A stretch of DNA of 64,000 nt from Voacanga thouarsii. Taxonomy: Eukaryota; Streptophyta; Magnoliopsida; Gentianales; Apocynaceae. The stretch is from NCBI GenBank assembly GCA_026120185.1, contig JANUWF010001942.1:3472001-3536000 (forward strand), written 5' to 3'. A model generated the notes under the pieces. It made no database searches, had not been told where the DNA came from, and saw only the letters and a program-made list of their open reading frames with translations. A program made the position numbers and the translations under genes. Below are positions 12,388 through 22,740 of the stretch, piece after piece; within the stretch, counting starts at the first letter, position 1, and each line of letters begins with the position of its first letter.

Positions 12388-14310
12388 AATGATGCGAATT
12401 GAGCTTTAATGAGTTCGAATAGGTTAGTCGACATGATGTAGATGATCTAGATGTAAAGCTAGAGAAATTGGCAAAATGTATATGGACATGATAAGCAAAT
12501 AATTAGGTCTTTAATTAAGCGCATAATTAGTTCACTATTTTACTCAAACCAATAGCCCTCACCATTGATTCTAGAAAGCCTGTTGAAGCTTTTCTAGTGA
12601 ACCGAAATCCAAATTCCTCAAGAATAACCTTGGGTTAGCCCAACAAGTCACTCTTAATTTAATAGTAGGTATCTAATATCAATTACATCGAATATAATTA
12701 CTGGATTATTGGGTGATTAATATCTTTTAATCTTAAAGCCTTTAAGCTAACCCAACCTTGCCTCTAATATTCTTTATGCTTGGGTTAGCCCAACCAAGAT
12801 AAAGAAATTAGATAAACCAAAACCATTAATCGAGAATTTAGTTCCATATCTTAAATATGCCTGATGTCTAGTAGGCTTGGGTTAGCCCAACAACCTGTTC
12901 TTGAAAAAGGGCTCTCGCTCTTACTATATTAATGAAAGGCATTAGGTTTAATATTAATTTACGGATTTATCATTTGGTGGTCTCATACATTGCATGCATA
13001 ATATCAACATTTTCATACATAGCAACAATAATAACATGGTTTGGTTATGGGCTTTACTATATTAATTTCCTTGAGCCACAAAGGAAAATAATTTGGTCAA
13101 TCTTAAGTGTTCATGCATGATTTAGGAAGAAAGTCTTACCATCTTCCTCTTGGTCTTGATCACCTTCTCCTTAACTTGTAATAAATTCTAATATTATCTA
13201 ATCTATGTAATCTAATTACATAAAATCCTATAAAGAAGTCTCGATTTACATTCGAGATGAGTTAGATAAGAAAAGAAATTATACAAGAAAAATAAAGAAT
13301 GCAGGATGCACATACCCTATTTAATTCAAAACCAAAGTGATATAATGTATGAGCAATTTAATTAGGTCCATAGTCCATAACCAAACCACCATGCTAATTT
13401 CAAGCTCAAAACAAAATTAAACATAGCATATAATTCCAAAACTACTATTTTGAAAAAATAAAATAAATTCTAAAATCAATATTTTAGAAAATATATTAAT
13501 TTCTAAAATCATATTTTAGAAATTAAAATAATATAATAATCTAAAATCAATATTTTCGAAAAAACATTAATTTCCAAAACTAAAATTTGAAAATTAACTT
13601 CGTTAGTCCCAAAACCAACTTTTGGGAAATACATTAGGTGCTCTCTGAAAAAGGAAAAAATTTTGCGGGCCTTACATGAAGAACTGAAAAAAGGAAAAAA
13701 AATTAATAAAATATAGCCGCGCCTGGTTATTACTTAACCGGTCGCGGCTCAAGACATTTTTTCTACCTAAGCCGGTCACGGCTTTCCAAAAGCCAACCAT
13801 GGCTTTGATTGAAATCGTGCTGGAAAGCTGCTCGCGGCTTAGGACCAAAACCATTTTTTAAAAAAATTCTTTCTCCTTTAGAAATAATTTTTGAAGCTTT
13901 CTTCTTCAACATTATTTTGCAATTTTAGAGAATAATTCTCTGAATAAATTCTATCTTTGTTCTATTCTGTTCACAGAAAACAAAACAAAATAGACGAAAA
14001 TAAGTAAACAGATTCAGAAAATAAATGATTTTCCTACAATAACCATTTTACAGAATCCCAGTGCATTCAAAACAATTTCAGAACACAAGTAAGACCCAAA
14101 AAAACATCAATGTTTTTCAGAGACCAAACCCATGTTCATGAAACAATTTCAAAACAGGTTCAGTCCTAGACATAATTTTCAAAGACCAAGTGTATTCAAG
14201 AAATATAGTGAAGACCCGAACAAAACGTGAAACAGCTTTCACGAAAAATAAAGACAATCATGAAACAATTTCATCAGGCATAAAAATATCCATAAATCAC
14301 ATATAAGCAA
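12388..14310 (-). other. Untranslated leader of Copia element E with internal repeats
   Basis: No coding seen. Three copies of the near-palindrome CTTGGGTTAGCCCAAC (12629-12644, 12779-12794, 12876-12891) and an inverted partial copy (12746-12755) lie in the gag-proximal part. Three short hairpins of the type TTCTAAAAT-loop-ATTTTAGAA lie at 13468-13489, 13501-13521 and 13541-13560. Five variants of a GC-rich word of the type GCCGGTCACGGCT lie at 13715-13839. The leader sits between primer site and gag, where packaging and dimerisation signals are expected, but no function is shown. Confidence 0.5.
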
Positions 14311-14323
14311 GGCTCTGATACAA
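14311..14323 (-). other. Primer binding site of Copia element E
   Basis: The minus strand reads TTGTATCAGAGCC one base after the LTR end. This is the plant initiator-Met-tRNA complement TGGTATCAGAGCC with one change. Confidence 0.8.
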
Positions 14324-14324
14324 C

Positions 14325-16250
14325 TGTTAGTTTCTCGCGCATACAAAGACATAAAATAGCAGAAGAAAAACGAGAAACCTTTCCCAGGATCAGCATATAT
14401 AAACGGATCAAAGAAAGGGAAGAAGAATACCTTCCAATACTGTCTCTTGAAACCAAAATTTTTCCAAGGATAGATTAGTGCGTGAGCGGTCCAGCAGAAT
14501 GAACCAAATAGACGCGTTGGATCATATTCAAACACAATAGCCACACTGTGAACAATTTTCTTTTCATCCCATTCAAGCCATTGGAATCTAAGAATAGGAT
14601 TCTCTTAAGCAGTAATCAAAATGAGGAAAGAAATCAATTGCCACCTAATTCTTGTACTAGCAAGAATTATGTGAGGCAGCTAGGGTTTTCTGAAGGAAGA
14701 AGAAGAGGTTTTCTGAGAGAATAAATCTGTGTCTTTGTAGTTGCTATAACTCCCAAAAATCCACACACCAAACATACAACATATGTATCTCATATACATA
14801 TCTGTGCGTATTTCAGTTTCCTAAACAAATTATTATTTAATAATTATGATTAGAACTCATAAGTTCTCATAATTATAACTTTACTTGTAAATTATAACTA
14901 TTTATAATTTGACCACATAAAACTTCTTCTTTTGATAATTAATCCTTTAATATTATCCAATAATATCTCGAGTTTTTAATCCTCTTTTGTGTGTGACCTA
15001 TTAGATTTTCTAGTCTATTAGTAGCAAAATGTGAATTAATCCCAATAACTTTAGGATTAATAATCCTTAATAATTAGAATCAACTTATTAATTATAATTA
15101 GGATTAATTTACTAATTCTCTAATTAATAAATCAATATTTAGCAGATCATGAGTGGCACCTAGAAGTATATCATGACTACCCAAAAATCCAGAAGTCAAG
15201 TGGTTTGACATGAACCTTTCAATAGCAAACATTAGTGCAATAAACTCCTTTCACTATATAATATCTCATTCGGTTTATAGTATGGAATTACTGCCAACTT
15301 CCTCGAGATTATTAATTAATTCTGACCCGAATATTTTAGTACTTGTTCTCAAAATCCATTACTCATCATGTGTATCAATTGGAACTATTTCCAAATACAG
15401 TTGCCTTGGCCAAAGACTTCTTGACTAGTGATTCCTACAAATGGCCTTGAGATATTTGCTCATACTATTAGGATTGGTGAATCCTTTATTGACCTTCTCA
15501 ACTATATTCGTTTAGTTTACGTTATACAATAATCTGAATTTCTTTATGGACTCCTAATTTTATCAACTCATATTAATTTATCCAGGTTTAAATTCAATTT
15601 TATTCAGAAAAAGAAAAAGGGAATTCATTTTTGTATGACATAATTTAGACTTAAAATGAAGAAGATTCTATTAATAGATTTTTACCCAATATCCATCCTA
15701 TAGGTGGTTTTGTTAGGGCTCCGACTCCAGAGATTGGAATCAAAATATAACGCATAGCAAACAGTGTACCTTGAAGATCTCAAGTCTAAGGATACTTTTA
15801 CATTTGCTATGAAGAGATTCTATCACTGGCACTAAATAGTTATCCATGTGATTATATCATAGCTAGGCCATCCAATGTACTTGTTCTAGTAACAAGCATC
15901 TACATGTTAACTTTGAATATTATAGTACTCACAGATGTAAGAACTACCGGCTGATCAAATCAGGAAGTATAACATGTGTTAGTCTTAACGCATTAATGAT
16001 GTCCTATCTCATTAATACTATGACTAGGGATAATTTATGTACAAACACTATCTAGTGTAGTTGGAACCTCACATCATGATCTATATCATGATTTCGTAAA
16101 CATAGTGTTGCACTTGGGACTTTATCTAACAGTTATATTCATATGAAAGTATAAATTAAACAAACTAAAAGATAAAAAATGCATTGTATTATTAAATAAA
16201 TGTGTAATATACAAAATACATGTGATTGCCTGTAGGGCATAACATTAACA
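14325..16250 (-). repeat. LTR of Copia element E (1926 bp), shared by two internal regions
   Basis: On the minus strand it starts TGTTAATGTTATGCCCTAC and ends ACTAACA. The RNase H C-terminus lies directly upstream (so it acts as a 3' LTR) and the primer site directly downstream (so it also acts as a 5' LTR). It aligns with the inverted solo LTR E3 over most of its length but has about 190 bp extra near 15500-15690. Confidence 0.8.
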
Positions 16251-16260
16251 AACTCTTACT

Positions 16261-16783
16261 TGTACTAGAGCAAATCATTCATGTCTCTAATATTGTATTA
16301 CACAACATGTCTATCATGTTTTTTCTGGGGTAGTACTTTAGTGAGTGGGTCAGCTATATTCTTATCAGTGGAAACTTTCTCTATCTTTACATCATGTCTA
16401 TCTATGATCTCCCGGATTAGGTGATAGCGTCTTAGTATGTATTTGGATCGCTAGTGAGACTGTGGTTCCTTTACTTGTGCAATGGCTCAATTGTTGTCAT
16501 AATATAAAGATATTTGATCAACAATATTAGAGACCACTCCTAGTTCCGTCATGAACTTCTTGATCCAAATTGCTTCTTTAGCTGCTTCAGAAGTAGCTAT
16601 GTCTTGGCTGGTATCTTGTTTGGAACTTTTTCAACTTATCCCTCCACACAACGTAAATATGTAGTCAGACTGTGATTTGAAATTATCTTTATTAGATTAA
16701 AAACTAGCATCAGTATACCCAATGTGTTAGTGGGTATGCCCTAGAGGCAAGTACTTAAGGATATTCTTTACAGCCGCCCAATG
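16261..16783 (-). pseudogene. pol: Copia RNase H / pol C-terminus (element E, right copy)
   Basis: The minus strand, entered at 16783, reads 'HWAAVKNILKYL', a short interruption, then 'YTDASF', 'SEAAKEAIWIKKF', 'YYDNN' and 'ADPLTKVLP', the conserved order of the plant Copia RNase H and tail. It ends ten bases before the LTR at 16250. The first residues continue the RT segment that stops at 22741 ('YQSNFGEG'), so the E3 insertion split one gene. Between KYL and YTDAS is a 25 bp piece resembling an LTR start (TGTTAGTGGGTATGCCCTAG, about 16723-16746). Several stops are present. Confidence 0.75.
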
Positions 16784-17856
16784 TGTTAGTGTTATGCCCT
16801 AGAGTCAATCACATATATTCTATATATTGTGCATTATTAAATAAAATAAGACATTCTTTATCTTTTAGTTTGTTTTATTTATGCTTTTGTGTAAAATAAC
16901 TGTTAGAAAAAGTCCCAAGTGCAACACTGTGTTAAGAAAATCATGGTAGAGATCATGATGTGAGGTTCCTACTACACTGGATAGTGTTCATACTTAAATT
17001 ATCCCTAGTCATAGTATAAAAGAGATAGGTCATCATTAATACGTTAAGACTAGTACATGTTATACTTCCTGATTTGATCAGGCGGTAGTTCTCACATTCT
17101 TGAGTATTATGATACTCAAAGTTAACACATGGATATCTATTTAGTGCCAGTACATTGGATGACCTAACTATGAGATAATCACATGGTTACTATTTAGTGC
17201 CAGTGATAGAATCTCATCATAGCAAATATTCAAGTATCCTTAGACTTGAGATCTCCAAGGTACTTTATTTTCTAAGTGTTGGACTTAGATTCCAATCTCT
17301 GGACTCTTGACAAGACCGCCTATGGGATGGATATTTGGTACAACATGAAGCAAATGAAAGTAGTTGAGAGGATCAATAAAGGATTCACTACTCCTAATAG
17401 TAGGAGCGAATATCTCACGGCCACTTGTAGGAATCACTACTCGAGAAGTCCTTGACCAAGGTAATTGTATATAAGAAGTGGTTCCAGTTGATACATATGA
17501 TGAGTAGTGGATTCTGGGAATAAGTACTAAAATGTTCGGGCCAGAATTAATTATTCTGGAATGAGTTGGCACTAATTTCGCACGCTAAATTGAGTGAGAT
17601 ATTGTATGACGAAAGGAGTTTATTGCATTGTTATTGGCTATTGAAAGCTTCATGTCAAGCCACTTAACTTTCTGGACTTTTGGGTGGTCATGATGCGTTG
17701 CTAAATACTGGTTATGATTTCCTGAATATGGATTTATTAATTAGAGAATTAATAAATCAATCCTATTAGAATTAATAAGTTAATTCTAAAATTTATTAAA
17801 GATTATTAATCTTAAAGATGTTTAGATTAATTCATATTTTGCTACTATAGATGAGG

Positions 17857-18844
17857 TGATAGGAATTGTCCCAGGCATGAAGGCTATGCTAAAGAAAAGG
17901 GGAGGACAAAGACACAACATACAGCTCCATAGGTAAAGCTCTTTTTCAAGAGACTTCAAGGTGCATTTCAAAATTTCAAGCCAAAGATGAAGAAGGTTAT
18001 CAAGTAATGGAGGATTAAAGAAGGGCCAAGAAGATCAAAGCTTGGACAACAATTGGTATGCACACAAGAGGAGGCTAAAAAGACAAGAAAAGCAAGGTGT
18101 GAGGAAAGCAGAACACACCTGGCGCCGGGTACACTAGTACACCTGGTGCCAAGTCCACACTGGAATAGAATTGTTCTGTTTTTAGAACACACCTAGCACT
18201 AAGTCCACTAGTACACCTTGCGCAAGGTCACTTCGGGCAATGCCCTATTTTGTTGAATTTTCTTGTTTTGTTTCATTTTGTTTCGAATTTAATTCTCATG
18301 ACTTTTAACTTGTAATTGGTATATTTTAGACTTACTTAGGAGATGAATGGTTGAGATTACATCTCCCATTTGCTAGGTTTTGTTTATTATCTTTACATGT
18401 GCCTTCTTACTCTTGTAATAGATAGACTTTTGAGACTTAGAATAATTTTGGTAGAGAAACCAAATTCTCTCTAGAGGAGAGTGTGTAAGGGGTGAATCCT
18501 ATTTTAAGACCAAATAAGGGCTTAGTCCCACCTTTGATTCAATGTCTCTAAACTTCAAATGGATAATCTAAATCTCTTTCTCTATTCTTGGGTGTTAGTG
18601 TGCTCTCTAGTGTTCTTGATAGGTTGAGTTTTTGGGTGCCTTTAGATCCCATCTTTTTGTTCTAATCTCTTGATAGATTAGGGTATTTAGGTATTTTGAA
18701 GTAGGCTAGATTCACCAATTCTCATTGGATTAAGTGCATTTTCATTTAGTTCATTTGTATGTGTGAATTTGGTAGTGAGTTGGGTGACCAACTCTAGGGT
18801 TATTCAAAAATCAAAAGGCTTCTGCATTTTTTTAGCTCATATCA
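17857..18844 (+). repeat. 5' LTR of F
   Basis: 988 bp, TGATAGG...CATATCA. It carries four degenerate copies of a 14 bp palindrome (ACCTGGCGCCAGGT type) starting at 18117, 18141, 18191 and 18215, and pairs with the copy at 21102-22080. Confidence 0.85.
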
Positions 18845-18847
18845 AAG

Positions 18848-18860
18848 TGGTATTAGAGCA
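18848..18860 (+). other. Primer binding site of F
   Basis: TGGTATTAGAGCA begins three bases after the 5' LTR and differs from the Met-tRNA complement TGGTATCAGAGCC at two positions. Confidence 0.75.
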
Positions 18861-19596
18861 AGATTGTGTTGATTTTAATTAATTCAACTTTCTTTGGGCA
18901 AAGGTATAATTTTCTTCAAGAACTTGTTATTATTCCAAATTTTCGTCACTTATTTTGGGGCTATTTTTGAATGCTTAGAACTCAATATTGTGCCATGAAC
19001 TTGATGTGAAATTGAACATACATGTTGGGTTTATGATTGGGTAGCTATTTGAGGATTAAAATTGTTGAAAATTTGAAGTTATTTGAGTTGATTGGCTATA
19101 CAAAATTCTGCTCAATAGGAATCCTATAACTTGTTTTTATACTAAAATTGTGAACTATAAAACTTATGTTTTTTACTTCTACTTGTTGAGAAATTATTTC
19201 TTGCGTTAATTTTTCTTGAGATTCTTGAGTTTTTGGGTTGTTACAAGTGTGAAAATTTTTGAAACCCCTTGAGTTACGAGGTGCACACAAGGTGTTTGAT
19301 ACATTGCATCAATGACTTATGATTACTCATACATGACTATCTCAAGCTTCCATTCATAAACTACATTATCTTCTAGCATAGTAGATTGGTCTTAGTGAGG
19401 TAAATCTTCCTTGTAGCCACTAGAAAGTTTGTTTCTCTTTGAATTAGTCTTGAGCTTGGAAAGCACTTGAGTGGATTGAAAAAGGTAAGAGGGTGAGCTC
19501 ATTGTTGTAAAAGCCAAAGAAGACTGTAAACACAAGGGTTGAGTGAAATTGATTGAGTGCTAAACACGTGAGGGTATGAAGTGAGAAACTTTTCTT

Positions 19597-20160
19597 TTGT
19601 ATTTTTCTACTCAAAATTCCTCTTTAAAAAATAAAATGGCTTATAAGAGTTCATATGATTCATTTTCTATGTGTGCTCAAGGTGAAATAAGTGATTTCTA
19701 TGAAATGTCTTGCTCAAGTAGAGGAGAATATGATAGTTATAATGAGGAAGAAAGGGACAATGAAAAATGTGAAGATAATTGTGAATTGTTGAATGATTGT
19801 GATAAAGAGCAAAACACTAGTGGAGATAGAAATGGTGGATGTGAAAATGGAAGAATTGGGCGGATAAATTATGAGAGTAATGGAATTTTTGTGGGAGACC
19901 TCTAAAGAGAGCAAAGGGTAGATTGCAAAATTATTCAAATAATGGAGTGCAAAAAAAGAGAGAGTTTGTGCAAAAGAAGGAGTATGATTGCTCTAATTGT
20001 TGGAAAAAAGGCCATTACTTTTAGAAATTCCACCTACAGACACACCAAAGCTACTTATCCCGACAAATTGGAATATAGGAGATTTTATGGGACACAAGGC
20101 AGAAAAAGAAGACATGTGAATGTTGAGAAACAACCACAAAGGAGAGTAGACCCGAAGTAA
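19597..20160 (+). pseudogene. gag: gag remnant of F with damaged zinc knuckle
   Basis: An ORF at 19597-19905 encodes a Ser/Glu/Asp-rich segment (many E, D, N and S), then the frame shifts. A CCHC knuckle is readable at 19989-20030: 'CSNCWKKGH' is intact, but a stop follows and the last Cys is replaced by Phe. The leader 18861-19596 holds no recognisable domain; the folded gag core seen in full-length gypsy elements is not visible, so it may be very short here. Non-functional. Confidence 0.55.
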
Positions 20161-20199
20161 ACCACCCATGCCAACCCTCTACTTACTCAATCAAGAGAT

Positions 20200-20663
20200 A
20201 TGGGAAATAAGAAACTTGGAGGGGTTGGAATAGGTAGTAAGGGAGGAATGGTGATTGAGCCAATTTATCTATTGATTGGAGTAGCAAGAAGAGATGGGGA
20301 TGCTTCTGAGGGTAAAGAAGAAGATGAGATGCAAAGGAAAAATATCTTCTTTTCAAGGTGTCTTATTAACGAAAAACCATGTAATGTACTTATCGATGGG
20401 GGAAGTTGTAAAAATTTGGTTAGTACTACATTGGTGGAGGAATTAGAGTTTGAACCTTGAAGCACCCTAGTCCCTACAAGCATCATTGGTTGAACAATTG
20501 TAGAGAAGTAAAGGTGAACAAGCAAGCCAAGGTTGAGTTTGACATGGGGAGATACCATGATGAAGTGTTGTGTGATGTACCCTATGCATGTTGGGCATAT
20601 TTTGTTGGGGAGACCTTGGATGTTTGATAGAAATATATCTCCAACGGGAGGGAAAACACTTAT
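20200..20663 (+). pseudogene. Gypsy-type aspartic protease remnant of F
   Basis: 'CNVLIDGGSCKNLVSTTLVEEL' surrounds the active site D-G-G-S at 20395-20406, the form found in several plant gypsy proteases. A stop at about 20458 follows; beyond it other frames read 'NKQAKVEF', 'YHDEVLCDV' and 'YTLKKDEKKFTLSPLSPSE', which is the usual order after the protease in these elements. It is therefore a protease plus the start of the pol linker, broken by at least two lesions. Confidence 0.7.
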
Positions 20664-20666
20664 ACC

Positions 20667-21087
20667 TTGAAAAAAGATGAAAAAAAGTTCACTTTATCTC
20701 CCTTATCCCCTAGTGAGGTTTTGAAAGATCAAAATATTTTGAGGGAGAATGAAAATAAAAGGAGAAAGAAGAAAGAGGGGGAAAAAATTGAGAGAAAAGA
20801 AGTTGAGAGAAAAGAAGAAAAGGTGAAAACAAAAGAAGAGGTTGAGAACAAAGTGGAGAAAGAGAAAGGAGAAAAACAAGAAAATAGAGTGACATTGTCA
20901 AATTTGAGAGAAAAAGAATCGAGTGACAAATAAGGAGGTGAGAAAAGAAAAGAGAGTGGAGGTAAAATAAGAAGAAAATTGTGGATAGTGAAAGGAGAAA
21001 ACAAAAAGCATGACAAAGTTCAAAAGACTACATTTTTGCCTTCACCCAAAATTCCTTGTTTGAATTTTTATGTAGGTGAATTATCAC
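20667..21087 (+). pseudogene. Lys/Glu-rich pol linker of F
   Basis: An 88-residue stretch is almost entirely K, E, R and V in short heptad-like runs ('KRRKKKEGEKIERKEVERK'), the charged spacer that normally separates protease from RT. Here it leads directly to the polypurine tract, marking where RT-RH-IN are missing. The antisense Phe/Ser-rich ORFs over it are shadows of this composition. Confidence 0.6.
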
Positions 21088-21101
21088 AAAGAATGGGGAA
21101 A
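21088..21101 (+). other. Polypurine tract of F
   Basis: AAAGAATGGGGAAA directly precedes the 3' LTR (TGATAGG at 21102). Confidence 0.75.
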
Positions 21102-22080
21102 TGATAGGAAGCATCCCAAGCATGAAGGCCATGCTAAAGAGGGGGGAAGAAGGACAAAGACACAACTCATTGCTCCATGGGCAAAGCTCATTTTCAAGAG
21201 ACTTCAAGGTGCATTTCAAGATTCCAAGCCAAGAATGAAGAAGGTTGTCAAGCAATGGAGGATTGAAGAACGGCCAAGAAGATCAAAGTTTGGGCAACAA
21301 TTGGTATGGAGGGCCAAATGAGCACAAGAGGAGGCTAAAAAGATAAGAAAAATAATATGTGAGAAGGGTAGAATGCACCTGGTGCCGGGTATACTAGTAC
21401 ACCTAGCTCCAGGTCCACACTAGAACAACATTGTTCTGTTTGCATATCACACCCGGTGCCGAGTCCACTAGTACACCTGGCGCTAGGTCACTTCGAGCAA
21501 TACCCTGTTTTGCTGATTTTTCCTATTTTGTTTTATTTTGTTCGAATTTAATTCCCACAACTTTTGACTTGTAATATGTTTATTTTAGACTTGCTTAGGA
21601 GATGAATGGCTGAGATTACATCTCCCGTTTGCTAGGTTTAGTTTGTTACCTTTATATATGCCTCTTTACTCTTGTAATAGTTTGTTTTTTAGAGAATTGG
21701 AATATTTTAGTAGAGAAACCAAATTCTCTTCAGAGGAGAGTGTGTAAGGGATGATTCCCATTTCAAAACTAAATCAAAGGGCTTATTTCCACCTTTGATT
21801 CCATACCTCTAAACTTCAAAGAGATAATCTAAATCTCTTTTTCTATTCTTAGGTGCTAATGTTCTCTCTAGTGTTCTTTATAGGTTGGGTTTTTGAGTGC
21901 CTTCAAATCCCACTTTTTATTCTAATTTCTTGATAAATTAGGGTATTTAGGTATAGGCTAGATTCACCAATTCTCATTGGGTTAAGTGCATTTGTATGTG
22001 TGTGAATTTGGTAAGGAGTTGGGTGACCAACTCTAGGGTTCTTCAAAATCAAGAGGCTTTCGCGCTTTTAGCTTGTATCA
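21102..22080 (+). repeat. 3' LTR of F
   Basis: 979 bp, TGATAGG...GTATCA, collinear with 17857-18844. The four palindrome words recur at 21377, 21401, 21451 and 21475 with the same 24-50-24 spacing as in the 5' LTR. Confidence 0.85.
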
Positions 22081-22740
22081 CCGGGAAACCTAATAAGTCA
22101 CATACAATAGAGAATTGAGTGCTCAAGATGTTATTTAATTATATTATAGGGTTGATTGTGAAAAGAAGAAGTTGTTGTGGTCAAATTATAATTATTTATA
22201 ATTTGTGGGCTATATTGTAATTAACAATAATCATAACAATTATTAGTAATTAAGAATCCATGTACATTATGGATTCTGATTACCAAAAAAGATATACGGA
22301 CGATATATTGTGATATACTTTCCATGGGATTTTGATTTAATTAATTTGCACAGAAAGTTTTTTTTGGAAAAAAAACTGAGAGCCCTCTCTTCATCTTCTT
22401 CTCCTGGAAAAACAACTAAAAACCTAGCCGCCACTTTTTAGTTTTGCTAGCACAAAACTCTAGTGATTCCTAAGCACCATTCTCGTGCAAACTATATTGG
22501 AGACAATTCTACACTTGGGTTGTGGTGTTTTGACAGAACAATAGAGAAGATAATCTCTGTGTTTTAGCTGGATCGTGCCTCTAGAATAGTAGAAAATTTT
22601 TTGCTTTACAGAGACACCAATGGTATTTTTCTTCACTTATTTTTCATTCCTTTTAACGCATAAAAACAATCGTCGTGCTTGGAATTCCTATTTTCTTCCA
22701 CTACGTAAATATGTTTTGCATAGGGAATTCCTACACAATA

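Larger units (their letters stand above)
17857..22080 (+). mobile_element. Short LTR retrotransposon F with gag and protease only (TR-GAG-like)
   Basis: Two LTRs of 988 and 979 bp with terminal TGATA...TATCA, a Met-tRNA-type primer site, one broken CCHC knuckle, a gypsy-type aspartic protease with DGGS, a Lys/Glu-rich linker and a polypurine tract: 4.2 kb in all. RT, RNase H and integrase are absent, so it would depend on another element for copying. Known TR-GAG elements have this kind of layout. Flanking bases (TGAGG left, CCGGG right) do not form a clean duplication. It sits inside solo LTR E3. Confidence 0.75.
16784..22735 (+). mobile_element. Solo LTR E3 (Copia, inverted relative to E), split by element F
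   Basis: Starts TGTTAGTGTTATGCCCTAGAG and ends GGGAATTCCTACA (TG...CA). It is flanked by CAATG (16779-16783) and CAATA (22736-22740), a 5 bp target duplication with one change. With F removed it is about 1.73 kb and aligns with the LTR of E in the opposite orientation. No internal region is attached, so it is a solo LTR of the same family. The two parts are 16784-17856 and 22081-22735. Confidence 0.75.

Noticed and set aside
12629..12891. CRISPR-like spaced repeats
   Set aside because: Only three units with irregular spacing in a plant retrotransposon leader; no other CRISPR feature.
20710..21016. Minus-strand Phe/Ser-rich ORFs
   Set aside because: Complement of the Lys/Glu-rich pol linker of F.
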